Origin: Pseudoflavonifractor sp. MSJ-30
GTDB lineage: Bacteria; Bacillota; Clostridia; Oscillospirales; Oscillospiraceae
Direction: 5' to 3'
Length of the DNA: 52,204 nucleotides
Assembly: GCF_018918045.1 (NCBI RefSeq)
Contig: NZ_JAHLPU010000057.1
Span: 1 to 52,204, forward strand
Position 1 is the first letter of the stretch. Each line of letters starts with the position of its first letter. The translations under genes and the position numbers were made by a program. Shown here piece after piece: positions 14,526 through 23,133 of the stretch. The notes below the pieces were generated by a model, which saw only the letters and a program-made list of their open reading frames with translations, was not told the DNA's origin and searched no databases.

Positions 14526-15557
14526 TTAACGGGTTCCCTTGTCGTAGGGGATGCCTTCCGCCTTGGGGGCGCGGGACTTCTTGGAGGTGAAGGCCAGAAC
14601 CACAAGGGTCACGATGTAGGGGAGCATCCGGTACAGGTGGGAGGAGATTCCGATCTGGGCGAGCAGATAGACGCCGTCACCGTTCAGGTCAATGCTGGCG
14701 TAGGCCGCCGCGATGCACTTGAACAGGCCGAACAGCAGGGAAGCGCCCGCAATGTTCAGGGGGTTCCAGTTGCCGAAAATCATTACGGCCAGAGCCAGAA
14801 AGCCGAAGCCGGCCACATCGCCGTTGGCGGTGCAGTTGGTGGTGGTCAGGGCGTAGACAAAGCCGCCCATACCGGCCAGAGCGCCGGAAATGGTGGTACC
14901 GGCGTAGCGCATCTTGTAGACGTTGATGCCAAGACTGTCTGCCGCCTGAGGATTCTCACCGCAGGCCCGCAGCCGCAGACCAAACTTGGTCTTATAGAGA
15001 ATGATGGCCAGGATGATGAAGAGGATGATGCAGACGTAAGTTGCCAGATACACCTTGTTGATGAAGGTCTCACCCAGGAAACCGATGTCCTGCTTCTTGG
15101 GAATGCCGAAGGTAGATTTTTTCAGCATGAACCAGGAGGCGGCGTCACCGGAGGCCATCTGCAGGGTGTTCTGGTTGGCCAGGATTCGGATCAGGAACAG
15201 CACCAGGGCAGGGGCCATCAGGTTCAGAGCCGTGCCGCCGATGGTCTGGTCGGCCTTCAGATTGATGGAGGCAAAGCTCAGCAGCAGGGAGAACAGCGCG
15301 CCCATGGCTGCGGCCGCCAGCATGGCCAGCAGCTCCAGACCCTGCAGGGTCAGCCACTGCTTGTTGGCGTAGGCATCGGCGAAAGCCTGCACACTCTGCA
15401 TATTCCGCACGAACAGAACGCCGATGAAGGCTCCGAAGATCATAATGCCTTCCAAAGCCAGGTTGATGATACCGCTGCGCTCGGCGAACACACCGGCCAG
15501 TGCCACGATCATCAGGGGCACTGCGTAGAGCAACGTTTGCTGAATCAGAAAAGTCAT
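14526..15557 (-). CDS. nupQ: BMP-family ABC transporter permease (NupQ-like)
   Basis: The 343-residue membrane protein belongs to the branched-chain amino acid / nucleoside permease family (BPD_transp_2). It opens with the usual ALAGVFAERSGIINLALEGIMIFGAF, which in this family distinguishes NupQ (YufQ)-type nucleoside permeases, and holds about eight to nine hydrophobic helices and the ACGENPQAADSLGINVYKMRY coupling loop that contacts the ATPase. It forms a pair with the permease encoded immediately before it; the two genes overlap by 4 bases. Nucleosides such as guanosine are the likely substrate by family, not proven here. Confidence 0.88.
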   Translation of the reverse strand: MTFLIQQTLLYAVPLMIVALAGVFAERSGIINLALEGIMIFGAFIGVLFVRNMQSVQAFADAYANKQWLTLQGLELLAMLAAAAMGALFSLLLSFASINLKADQTIGGTALNLMAPALVLFLIRILANQNTLQMASGDAASWFMLKKSTFGIPKKQDIGFLGETFINKVYLATYVCIILFIILAIILYKTKFGLRLRACGENPQAADSLGINVYKMRYAGTTISGALAGMGGFVYALTTTNCTANGDVAGFGFLALAVMIFGNWNPLNIAGASLLFGLFKCIAAAYASIDLNGDGVYLLAQIGISSHLYRMLPYIVTLVVLAFTSKKSRAPKAEGIPYDKGTR

Positions 15558-16795
15558 GCTTCCTTGTCCCCTTTCTCAGTTTCGGGCTTGGGGGCCGTTT
15601 TTGCCGCGGGTTCCGCGTTGGCGTTGGGGCCGCCCTTCTTCTTCCACTTGGGAAGCATCATCTGGATTACCAGAGAGAAGGCGCTCAGGTAGACGATGAC
15701 GGAGATAATGACGTCGGTGATGTACTCGTTATAGGCGGTGTAGCCGGTGAGCTGCACGCCAACGATATCCAGCATGGCCATGAAGACGCCGGTGAAGATC
15801 ACGCCGATGGGGTTGTTCACTGCCAGCAGGGCCACGGGGATGCCGTTGAAACCGGCGCTGGGCAGGCTCTGATAAGTGGACCAATAGAACTCGGTGTTGC
15901 CGGCCAGCCAGTACAGCGCTGCGCCGCCGCCGGCCAGAGCACCCGCAATGGCCATGGACAGGATGATGTCCCGCCTGTCGTTGATGCCGGCGTACCGGGC
16001 CGCGTGCCGGTTGGCGCCGCAGGCCTTCAGCTCATAGCCCAGCGTGGTCTTGTTGATCAGAATGTAGACGAGAATGGCAACCAGAATGGCAATCAGAATG
16101 CCGCCGTTGACCTGAGAACCGGGGAACAGCTTGTCCATGCCCATTTTCGCGGTCTGCACGCCGTTGAAGGAGGTTTTGTAGACATAGCCGGACTTGGTAT
16201 TTTCCACCATGTTTTTGAAGTTGGACACATCAAAGGCCCAGGTTACGATATTGGCGGCCAGCCAGTTGGTCATGATGCAGGCCAGAACCTCGTTGATTCC
16301 CAGCAGCGCCTTCAGCGCGCCGGGAATGGCACCCCACAGCGCGCCGGCAAGGCAGCCGCCCAGAAAGGCCAGCAGCCAGACGAGCCAGGCGGGCACGGAA
16401 GAAGTGGGGATGGACAGGGCAATCATCAGGGAGGCCATGGTGCCCATCAGATATTGGCCAGGCGCGCCGATGTTGAACAGGCCTGTCTTATAGGCCACGG
16501 CCACGGAAAGACCGGTCATGATCAGGGGGGTCGCCCGGAAGAGCATATTGCCCAGGGATTGAGCGTTGTAGCCCCAGGTCAGCTGGCCCGCGGCGTTGCG
16601 GCCCGTGGACAGAATTCCCGCGAAAATCAGCTTCACGCCGTCCCACATGCCCTGGGTGGTGATGGTGTCCTTGGAAAGACCTACGGCGATGACCACGATG
16701 GCGCCCACCACCAGACCGATCAGAATGGAGATCAGGGAAGCGAGCACCTTGCGGGTGCCGTTTTTATTGTAAAGGTCCTGCAGTTTTTCTTTCAT
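15554..16795 (-). CDS. nupP: BMP-family ABC transporter permease (NupP-like)
   Basis: The 413-residue partner permease shows the same fold with a longer N-terminus and a 45-residue charged, Ala/Lys/Pro-rich tail. Family markers are LIMTGLSVAVAYKTGLFNIGAPGQYLMG and the EAA-type loop ELKACGANRHAARYAGINDRR that docks on the ATPase. About nine membrane helices are visible. It starts 2 bases after the stop codon of the ATPase gene and overlaps nupQ, so the three are one operon. Confidence 0.88.
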   Translation of the reverse strand: MKEKLQDLYNKNGTRKVLASLISILIGLVVGAIVVIAVGLSKDTITTQGMWDGVKLIFAGILSTGRNAAGQLTWGYNAQSLGNMLFRATPLIMTGLSVAVAYKTGLFNIGAPGQYLMGTMASLMIALSIPTSSVPAWLVWLLAFLGGCLAGALWGAIPGALKALLGINEVLACIMTNWLAANIVTWAFDVSNFKNMVENTKSGYVYKTSFNGVQTAKMGMDKLFPGSQVNGGILIAILVAILVYILINKTTLGYELKACGANRHAARYAGINDRRDIILSMAIAGALAGGGAALYWLAGNTEFYWSTYQSLPSAGFNGIPVALLAVNNPIGVIFTGVFMAMLDIVGVQLTGYTAYNEYITDVIISVIVYLSAFSLVIQMMLPKWKKKGGPNANAEPAAKTAPKPETEKGDKEA

Positions 16796-16797
16796 GT

Positions 16798-18336
16798 TCA
16801 GGCCTCTCCTTTCCCGCTGCGTTTCGCGCCGGACATATACAGGCCCAGCTCCTGGACGGTGGTCTTCTTGGGATCCAGCTCGCCCACGATCTCGCCCTCA
16901 TACATGACAAGAATGCGGTCGGACAGGTTCATGACCTCGTCCAGCTCCAGAGATACCAGAAGCACCGCCTTGCCGGCGTCCCGCTGTGCCACCAGCTGGG
17001 CGTGGACATTTTCAATAGCGCCTACATCCAGACCACGGGTGGGCTGGACCGCCAGCAGCAGGGGCGTGCCCCGGTCGATTTCCCGGCCGATGATGGCCTT
17101 CTGCTGGTTGCCGCCGGACATGCTCCGGGCGATGGTAACAGGGCCCTGACCGGAACGGACGTCGTACTCGTCAATGATTTTCAAGGCGTAGTCCCGGACC
17201 TGGCCGGACTTGATGAAGCCCATGTGCTGGAACCGGGGGTCCTGATAGGACTGGAGCACCAGATTGTTTTCCAGGGTGTCGTCCAGCACCAGGCCGTGCT
17301 TGTGGCGGTCCTCTGGAATGTGGCTGATGCCGCTGAGGTTCCGCCTGTGGATGCTCATTTTGGTCAGGTCCTTGCCGTCCAGGGTGATGGTGCCGGAGGA
17401 CATTTTTTCCAGGCCGGACAGGCCGTAAATCAGCTCCGTCTGGCCGTTGCCGTCGATACCGGCGATGCAGACGATCTCGCCCTCCCGGACCTGGAAGGAC
17501 ACGTCCTTCACAGCGTTGTTCTTGTGGAGCTTGGAGGGAACGGTCATGTGTTCCACGTCCAGAATGACCTTGCCCGGATGGGCGGGGCCCTTGTGGACCT
17601 CCAGCTGCACGGGGCGGCCAACCATCATGGCGGAGAGGGCTTCCTTGGTGGTATCCTTGGTATTCACGGTGCCTACAAGCCTTCCCTTGCGCAGAACGGT
17701 GACCCGGTCGGAAACGGCCATGATCTCGTTGAGCTTGTGGGTGATGAACAGAATGGACTTGCCCTCTTTGGCGAAGCCCCGCATGATGTCCATGAGCTCG
17801 TCGATCTCCTGGGGCGTCAGCACGGCGGTGGGCTCGTCAAAGATCAAAATCTCATTGTCCCGGTAGAGCATTTTCAGAATTTCCGTACGCTGCTGCATAC
17901 CGACGGAAATGTCCTCCACCTTGGCGTCCAGGTCTACGGCCAGATGGTACTTGTCGGACAGCTCCTGCACCTTTTTCCGGGCGTTTTTCCGCTGCAGAAA
18001 GCCGCATTTGGTGTCCTCAGCGCCCAGAATGATGTTATCCAGTACGGTGAACACGTCCACGAGCTTGAAGTGCTGGTGGACCATGCCGATGTGCAGCGCC
18101 GTGGCGTCGTTGGGGTCCCGGATCTGGACCACCTCGCCGTTCTTTTTGATAACGCCCTTTTCCGGCTGGTAAAGGCCGAACAGGACGCTCATCAGCGTGG
18201 ATTTGCCCGCACCGTTTTCGCCCAGCAGCGCGTGAATCTCACCCCGCTTCAGCTGCAAGGTGATATCGTCGTTGGCCACAATACCGGGGAATTCTTTTCT
18301 GATATTGAGCATTTCAATTATGTATTCCGAATCCAT
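16798..18336 (-). CDS. nupO: BMP-family ABC transporter ATP-binding protein (NupO-like)
   Basis: The 512-residue protein is a double ATPase, as in sugar and nucleoside importers. The first half has Walker A GENGAGKST, signature ISVGMQQR and Walker B LIFDEPTAVL; the second half has GIDGNGQTE in place of a normal Walker A, signature MSGGNQQK and LLAVQPTRGLD, a pattern typical of the degenerate second domain of this family. It powers the two permeases encoded downstream. GAGGAGGG precedes the ATG at 18336. No BMP-type binding lipoprotein lies next to it, although such a gene (NupN) usually leads the operon. Confidence 0.92.
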   Translation of the reverse strand: MDSEYIIEMLNIRKEFPGIVANDDITLQLKRGEIHALLGENGAGKSTLMSVLFGLYQPEKGVIKKNGEVVQIRDPNDATALHIGMVHQHFKLVDVFTVLDNIILGAEDTKCGFLQRKNARKKVQELSDKYHLAVDLDAKVEDISVGMQQRTEILKMLYRDNEILIFDEPTAVLTPQEIDELMDIMRGFAKEGKSILFITHKLNEIMAVSDRVTVLRKGRLVGTVNTKDTTKEALSAMMVGRPVQLEVHKGPAHPGKVILDVEHMTVPSKLHKNNAVKDVSFQVREGEIVCIAGIDGNGQTELIYGLSGLEKMSSGTITLDGKDLTKMSIHRRNLSGISHIPEDRHKHGLVLDDTLENNLVLQSYQDPRFQHMGFIKSGQVRDYALKIIDEYDVRSGQGPVTIARSMSGGNQQKAIIGREIDRGTPLLLAVQPTRGLDVGAIENVHAQLVAQRDAGKAVLLVSLELDEVMNLSDRILVMYEGEIVGELDPKKTTVQELGLYMSGAKRSGKGEA

Positions 18337-18385
18337 AATCTACTTGCCCTCCTCCCTGCGTTTTCTCCGAAAGAAAGCCGAAAAG

Positions 18386-18408
18386 ACCGGGGCAACGCTG
18401 TCCCCGGT
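18386..18408 (-). terminator. Terminator-like hairpin in the nup operon leader
   Basis: On the minus strand ACCGGGG and CCCCGGT make a 7-base-pair stem, followed by CTTTTCGGCTTTCTTT. It lies in the 5' UTR, about 20 bases after the predicted start of transcription, so it may attenuate the operon. No known aptamer precedes it. Confidence 0.45.
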
Positions 18409-18432
18409 GCAGCGGCAATCTCGCTTTCTGCA

Positions 18433-18461
18433 ATTGTAACATTCAAAAGAACAAATTGCAA
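18433..18461 (-). promoter_or_regulatory. Promoter of the nup operon
   Basis: TTGCAA (18456-18461) and TACAAT (18433-18438) on the minus strand have a 17-base spacer. It gives a leader of about 90 bases. Confidence 0.7.
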
Positions 18462-18765
18462 TATGAATTCTTTTTGAACCCGCTATTTTTGGCGAAACCG
18501 TCAAAAAGAAAAGGCACCGCCCGGAGGGGGAAGCTGGAGCCGGGCTTTGTGTTTCCTGGGATTGGGAAAGACAGTGCCCTGCCGAAACAGCGGGCGTCCC
18601 CAACGTAGGGGACGATCCCCAGATCGTCCCGTCGGGTACGACGCCAGAACGGCCAGAAAAGACGTACACGCCTATACCGTCGGCTTGCGGGGCGATGTGG
18701 GCATCGCTCAAAAGCGTAAGGGATTACCGGACCTGCAGGCTGCCGCTTGTACAGGTACCTGAAAA
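18462..18765. other. Non-coding stretch with repeat-like hairpins
   Basis: No credible gene is present. The stretch around 18600-18720 has a phrase style (CGTAGGGGACGATCCCC, GGGACGAT with ATCGTCCC, GGGCGATGTGGGCATCGCTC) reminiscent of intergenic repeats in Oscillospiraceae genomes. It is where a binding-protein gene would be expected for the nup operon, but none is left. Confidence 0.35.
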
Positions 18766-18812
18766 TACGCAGAACCGTCCGTTGGGGAAAACCAAACGGA
18801 CGGTTCTGCGTA
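18766..18812 (-). terminator. Perfect 18-base-pair terminator of the beta-helix lipoprotein gene
   Basis: TACGCAGAACCGTCCGTT (18766-18783) pairs fully with AACGGACGGTTCTGCGTA (18795-18812). It lies 12 bases past the stop codon at 18825 of the minus-strand gene. The T-rich tail is weak. Confidence 0.8.
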
Positions 18813-18824
18813 TACAATAAATAA

Positions 18825-20519
18825 TTACTTGTGATATTCCAGCTGATCTCCCGGGGCCAGTTGGGTGCCGTTGAAGGTGACGTCTTCACAGTCGGCGGAG
18901 ACGTTGTAAACAAAGCCCACATATTCGCCGCCCAGGTCGTGAAAATCGTTATTCTCCATGGTCACATTCCGGCTGGAGTTCAGCCGGACGCCGCCGAAGG
19001 AGCACTCGTAGATCTCGTTGTCCCGGATGTCCAGATTCCGGCTCATAATGGCATCAACGCCAATGGTTCCGCAGCCGAAGAGCCCCGTGCCGGAAACGGT
19101 CACGTTGGAACAGTTCTGAAATTCCAGAACGCCGCCCATGCAGATTCCCGGCTCCTTGGTATGGCCCGCGGTCAGGTCCTTTATGGTCACGTTGGTGCAG
19201 TTCCGGAAGGACAGCACCTGGGCATACCGGGGCACCGCGGAAATGAGATTCGCGTCCTTGCCATCCTTGCCCCGGATGGTCAGGTTGTCCACATTCTGAA
19301 TGGTCAGCTGAGGGCCGTCAAGGGGATCATCCCAGCTGTAGCAGCTGCTCTCGCCATTTTGGCCGTAGTCCGCGGCCTGACTCAGATCCAGCTCCGGGCA
19401 GTCAATGACGATTTCCCTGTTGGAGCCGATGGCTGCCAGAAATTCGTCCGTGTTGGTAACGGTGACGGTCTGCTGAGGCTGGGTTGGCTCCGTTACGGTT
19501 TCGGCCACGGTGCCGAACATCTTGTTCAGCGCCGCGTCATCCAGAGAATTGCCGGTTTCGTCCACAACGTCGCAGCCCGCGTCCGTGCGGGTCCAGGCCC
19601 AGGCCTTGTTGTCCTGGCCCAGACAATTCTCCAGAGTCAGGGTCGCAAATTCCTGATTCATGCTGCTGGAAACGGCGAAGACGGCATCGGAAAGAGCGTT
19701 ATTCTTAAAGGTGCAGCCGGAGACCGCGGCGTCCTGGCTCAGACTCAGAAGGCTGGAGGCATAGTTCCCGGAGAAAACCGTGTCCTCAATGGACAGATCG
19801 GAGCCTTCCCAGGCCAGGACGGCGCAGAAGGCCTCGCTGCCCTGCTCACCCAGGTCCCGGATGGTGCAGCCGGTGATCTTACAGCCCTTGACCTGACCCA
19901 GGTTCAGACCCATGGAAGAACAACTGTAGATATCGCAGTTCCGCACGGTCAGATTTTCGCACAGCTCGGCATAAACGCCGGTGTTGCCGCAGCCGAAGAG
20001 TCCCAGATCCTGCAGCGATACATTCCGGCAGTCGCCCAGATTTATGACGTTGCCCTCGCAGGCCTGGGCCATTTCCGTATGTCCGGCGGTGAAGCCCTGG
20101 AGCTTCAGATCCTGACAGTTCTCAAATTTCAGCACCGCCGCATAGCGGGGATCCGTCTGGACACGGGTGGCGTCCACACCGGCGCCCTGAATGGTCAGAC
20201 CGTCCACGCCGGAGATCACCAGCTCATAGCCATCGTATACGCTCTGCCACCAGCAGTATTCGTTGCCGGTGTCCAGATCCTCGCCGGGATCCAGCTTAAG
20301 AAGTCCCTCCGGCAGGGTGATCACCGCACCGGGGGCGATGGCGTCCGTCAGCTCCCGGACAGAATTCACGGTCACATTCCGTGCCGTCTCCGTGGGGGCA
20401 GGCTGCGGGTCGATGGCCGGCAGAGTCTGGACAGGGCCAGCGCCGGCGGCACAGCCGGAAAGCAGACCCGCTGCCAGAAGACCGGCGAACAAAGGTTTCC
20501 AGTTTAATTTCCAGTTCAT
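18825..20519 (-). CDS. Lipoprotein of two tandem right-handed beta-helix halves
   Basis: The 564-residue product has a lipoprotein signal with lipobox LLSGC at residues 19-23 (Cys23 lipidated). The rest is a right-handed parallel beta-helix of the NosD/DUF1565 style with short Asn-Val-Thr steps. The two halves are clearly duplicated: each has a YCWW- or YSWD-type strand, a GLTIQG or NLTIRG step, PRYA followed by FxNC, AGHT, an LFGCG turn and a CSSMG or CSFGG step ending in DLG. A Thr/Pro-rich linker (EPTQPQQTVTVT) joins them. Such helices bind or cut polysaccharides; no catalytic residues can be assigned. AAGGAGAAGAAAC supports the ATG at 20519. It is preceded in the same operon by a 54-residue lipoprotein. 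Confidence 0.8.
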   Translation of the reverse strand: MNWKLNWKPLFAGLLAAGLLSGCAAGAGPVQTLPAIDPQPAPTETARNVTVNSVRELTDAIAPGAVITLPEGLLKLDPGEDLDTGNEYCWWQSVYDGYELVISGVDGLTIQGAGVDATRVQTDPRYAAVLKFENCQDLKLQGFTAGHTEMAQACEGNVINLGDCRNVSLQDLGLFGCGNTGVYAELCENLTVRNCDIYSCSSMGLNLGQVKGCKITGCTIRDLGEQGSEAFCAVLAWEGSDLSIEDTVFSGNYASSLLSLSQDAAVSGCTFKNNALSDAVFAVSSSMNQEFATLTLENCLGQDNKAWAWTRTDAGCDVVDETGNSLDDAALNKMFGTVAETVTEPTQPQQTVTVTNTDEFLAAIGSNREIVIDCPELDLSQAADYGQNGESSCYSWDDPLDGPQLTIQNVDNLTIRGKDGKDANLISAVPRYAQVLSFRNCTNVTIKDLTAGHTKEPGICMGGVLEFQNCSNVTVSGTGLFGCGTIGVDAIMSRNLDIRDNEIYECSFGGVRLNSSRNVTMENNDFHDLGGEYVGFVYNVSADCEDVTFNGTQLAPGDQLEYHK

Positions 20520-20533
20520 GTTTCTTCTCCTTA

Positions 20534-20698
20534 TTATTGGCGCAGTCCGCAGGGCATTTCGCTCCGGGCCGCGGTGGGTTCTTTGGTGAATACGGGCAGC
20601 TCCTCCCGCTGGGATGTGCGCACACCGGCGGCGCAGCCAACGAGAAGTACGCACAGGATCAAGCCGCCGCAGACCAGCCGTTTGAGAAAAGCGTTCAT
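20534..20698 (-). CDS. Tiny lipoprotein, 54 residues
   Basis: A short secreted protein with a basic start (NAFLKR), a hydrophobic core and the lipobox VLLVGC with Cys22, leaving a mature chain of only about 32 residues (AAGVRTSQREELPVFTKEP and a polar end). AAAGGAGG precedes the ATG at 20698. It starts the operon with the beta-helix lipoprotein, 14 bases ahead of it. I do not recognise the family. Its lipobox GCAAG end is the same as that of its neighbour (GCAAGAG), which hints at related origins or convergent signals. Confidence 0.65.
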   Translation of the reverse strand: MNAFLKRLVCGGLILCVLLVGCAAGVRTSQREELPVFTKEPTAARSEMPCGLRQ

Positions 20699-20743
20699 TT
20701 TGGGGCCTCCTTTACACATTCTTGGAAATTCTTTCCAGATTGA

Positions 20744-20772
20744 ATTGTAACATATCGTAAACAAAATGTCAC
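20744..20772 (-). promoter_or_regulatory. Promoter of the lipoprotein operon
   Basis: GTGACA (20767-20772) and TACAAT (20744-20749) on the minus strand, 17 bases apart. It diverges from the glucokinase promoter. Confidence 0.65.
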
Positions 20773-20856
20773 GGGACTTAAGGGGATATTAAGATTCCAT
20801 ACGGGAAAACTTAAAGTTTTGGACGCTTCCCTCTTCCTTTTTTCGAAAGAATCCGC

Positions 20857-20862
20857 TATAAT
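20857..20862 (+). promoter_or_regulatory. -10 element of the glucokinase promoter
   Basis: A perfect TATAAT lies 33 bases before the start codon. The -35 box is poor (near 20834), which leaves room for an activator. Confidence 0.5.
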
Positions 20863-20894
20863 AGGGAAAAAAGAAAAAACAAGGAGGCTTCTCT

Positions 20895-21830
20895 ATGAAA
20901 TATGGCTTTGGCGTAGATCTGGGCGGCACCACCGTGAAGATCGCTTACTTTGACGAAACCGGTACCATGCTTGACAAGTGGGAAATCCCCACAAGAAGAG
21001 ATAACGGCGGCGAGAACATCATCCCTGATATTGCCGATGCGGTGAACCGCTACCGGAAGGAAAAGAACATTGCGGACACGGAACTGCTGGGCATCGGCAT
21101 CGGCGTCCCCGGCGCTGTCGTAAACGGCGTTGTGAACAGATGCGTAAACCTGGGCTGGGGCATCGTGCCTATCGAGGAGGAACTGTCCAAGCTGACAGGA
21201 CTTCCCGTGAAGGCCAGCAACGACGCCAATGTGGCGGCTCTGGGCGAATATTGGGTCGGCGGCGGCAAGGGCAGCCAGAACGTGATCTTCATCACGCTGG
21301 GAACCGGCGTTGGCGGCGGCATCATTCTGGACGGCAAACTTCTGAACGGCACCCATGGCGCCGGCGGCGAGTTGGGCCACATGGTCCTGAATCCCAAGGA
21401 GACCGCCATCTGCGGCTGCGGCAAGCGGGGCTGCGTGGAGCAGTACTGCTCCGCAACCGGTATTGTCCGGCTGGCCCATCAGAGATTGGAGAAGGACGGA
21501 GTGGCTTCCACCCTGCGGGAGCTGGAAGACCTGACCTGCCGGGACGTTTTTGACGCCGGAAAGGCCGGGGATCAGGTGGCTCTGGAAATTCTGGATACTT
21601 ATTTTGACTACATGGGCCAGTTCCTGGGCTCCACCTGTTCCGTCATCGACCCTGAGGCCGTGGTCATCGGCGGCGGCGTCAGCAAGGCCGGCCAGGTGCT
21701 GCTGGACGGCATCGCCCCCTATTTTCACAAGTACGTCTTCCATGCCGCTTCCGGCGTGAAATTCGCCCTGGCCAACCTGGGCAACGACGCCGGCGCCTAC
21801 GGCGCGTTTAAGCTGGTGCTGGATAAATAA
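20895..21830 (+). CDS. glcK: ROK-family glucokinase
   Basis: The 311-residue protein is a ROK sugar kinase that phosphorylates glucose with ATP at the start of glycolysis. Evidence: phosphate-binding DLGGTT at residues 8-13, catalytic Asp110 in SNDANVAA, the ELGH zinc/sugar motif at 159-162 and the zinc-binding CGCGKRGCVE with Cys173, Cys175 and Cys180 with Glu182. A second glycine-rich loop VVIGGGVS follows near 260. There is no N-terminal helix-turn-helix, so it is a kinase rather than a ROK repressor. AAGGAGG precedes the ATG. It is transcribed alone, and the next 500 bases are non-coding repeat DNA. Confidence 0.95.
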   Translation: MKYGFGVDLGGTTVKIAYFDETGTMLDKWEIPTRRDNGGENIIPDIADAVNRYRKEKNIADTELLGIGIGVPGAVVNGVVNRCVNLGWGIVPIEEELSKLTGLPVKASNDANVAALGEYWVGGGKGSQNVIFITLGTGVGGGIILDGKLLNGTHGAGGELGHMVLNPKETAICGCGKRGCVEQYCSATGIVRLAHQRLEKDGVASTLRELEDLTCRDVFDAGKAGDQVALEILDTYFDYMGQFLGSTCSVIDPEAVVIGGGVSKAGQVLLDGIAPYFHKYVFHAASGVKFALANLGNDAGAYGAFKLVLDK

Positions 21831-21842
21831 CATTTTAGACAA

Positions 21843-22211
21843 GGGCCTTGTCCGTCCATAGGCCGGGTCCCTCCGGGGGCCCCTTTCTTGTCCCGCCAAG
21901 AAGCTCCGCAAGAATGCGGCTTAAGGAGAAAGGTGCGTCGCAAGAAAGCCTTCCCCTCCGGGGAAGGTGGCACGGCCGCAGGCCGTGACGAAAGAGGGAC
22001 GGTACAAGCCTGAATACGGTGCTGTTTTCGGCGAATTCGTATGACCTTGATTAGAAAGTTCTGATTGAAGGGTGTACGAATTCGCCGAGACATTGCAAAA
22101 GGAGTCACCCTTTACTGTCCCTCTTCAGTCTCGGCTTCGCCGAGCCAGCTTCCCCGGAGGGGAAGCCTTAAGCCCCTTGGCGGGACAAGAAAGGGGCCCC
22201 CGGAGGGACCC
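21843..22211. mobile_element. Nested inverted-repeat element (MITE-like)
   Basis: The 369-base intergenic block is a palindrome of three nested layers. Outer arms: a 36-base perfect inverted repeat at 21865-21900 and 22176-22211. Middle arms: an imperfect repeat at about 21946-21972 and 22144-22169, with AGCTTCCCC...GGGGAAGGC-type ends. Inner arms: a perfect 13-base repeat, CGGCGAATTCGTA at 22029-22041 and TACGAATTCGCCG at 22075-22087. It has no coding frame. The outer sequence recurs at 15-105. It resembles a miniature inverted-repeat element; no target-site duplication could be recognised. Confidence 0.65.
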
Positions 22212-22355
22212 AGCTGAAATGCGGACAGGGTTATAGTCAATATGAGAAAACTAACACAATGGGAACATTCTGTTTGATGCTCTCTGAGAATGCAAAAAAT
22301 ATCCATACGGTGCATCGAGACCGGAATTTCCGGCCGGATATACCGCGGGAATTTT
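22212..22355. other. Non-coding flank of the palindrome
   Basis: No gene is seen. The only notable feature is the perfect CCGGAAATTCCGG-type palindrome near 22319-22333. No terminator of the minus-strand TauE gene is obvious here. Confidence 0.3.
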
Positions 22356-23132
22356 TTATGCCATCGCGCCGAAAATCAGTACCACCAGACCCAGTACCAC
22401 CAGAATCACGCCGGTGGCCCGGTTCAGAGTCTTGGGTGTTGCTCTGTTGGCAAAGACCGCGGCGATGCGGGCCCAGAGCAGGGTGAATACAACGCACAGA
22501 GCGAAGACTGTCCAGTCCGGAGCGCCGCCGATGGTGAAGTGAGAAACGGCGCCGGTGAGGGCCGTAAAGGTCATGATGAATACGCTGGTGCCCACAGCGG
22601 TCTTCAGCTCATAGCCCAGAACGCTGGTCAGAATCAGCAGCATCATCATGCCGCCGCCGGCTCCGACAAAGCCGCAGATAAAGCCAATCAGGCAGCCGCA
22701 AACCAGGGACTGAATGGCCCGCTTTCTGGGAGACACTCCCTGCATGGCCTCCTTGGTGGTCATGACGGGACGGACAATAAACTTCACGCCCAGCAGGAAG
22801 GTCATGAAAACGGAAAAACTGCCCATGGTCCGGGAGGGCACCAGACTGGCGATATAGCTGCCGATGACGGTGAAGGTCAGCACGGAGACCATCATAATCA
22901 GGCCGTTGCGGATGTCCAGATTTTTATTTTTCCCGTAGGTGTAGGCGGATACGGCACTGGCCAGCACGTCTGAGGAGAGGGCGATACCCACGGCCATATA
23001 GGGGTCCATGTGTAAAAAGGTGATGAGCATGGGGCTGATGACCGCCGCGGCGCTCATGCCGGCAAAGCCTGTGCCGAGCCCTGCGCCCATACCGGCGAAA
23101 AAGATGACGAGAATGGTGAATAAAATCTGCAT
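22356..23132 (-). CDS. TauE/SafE-family sulfite exporter-like permease
   Basis: The 258-residue membrane protein belongs to the TauE/SafE (DUF81) family of anion or sulfonate permeases. It shows the family's two-fold repeat: AGMGAGLGTGFAGMSAAAVISP near the start and CGFVGAGGGMMMLLILTSVLGY after residue 150, each the signature glycine-rich helix. About eight helices are visible. Substrates in the family include sulfite, sulfoacetate and others; none can be assigned. It follows a MarR regulator by one base (stop TGA, then ATG), so the MarR protein probably regulates it. Confidence 0.85.
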   Translation of the reverse strand: MQILFTILVIFFAGMGAGLGTGFAGMSAAAVISPMLITFLHMDPYMAVGIALSSDVLASAVSAYTYGKNKNLDIRNGLIMMVSVLTFTVIGSYIASLVPSRTMGSFSVFMTFLLGVKFIVRPVMTTKEAMQGVSPRKRAIQSLVCGCLIGFICGFVGAGGGMMMLLILTSVLGYELKTAVGTSVFIMTFTALTGAVSHFTIGGAPDWTVFALCVVFTLLWARIAAVFANRATPKTLNRATGVILVVLGLVVLIFGAMA

Positions 23133-23133
23133 T

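Noticed and set aside
18386..18461. Purine riboswitch ahead of the nucleoside-type importer
   Set aside because: Only about 20 bases separate the predicted start of transcription from the hairpin, and the purine aptamer core could not be found.
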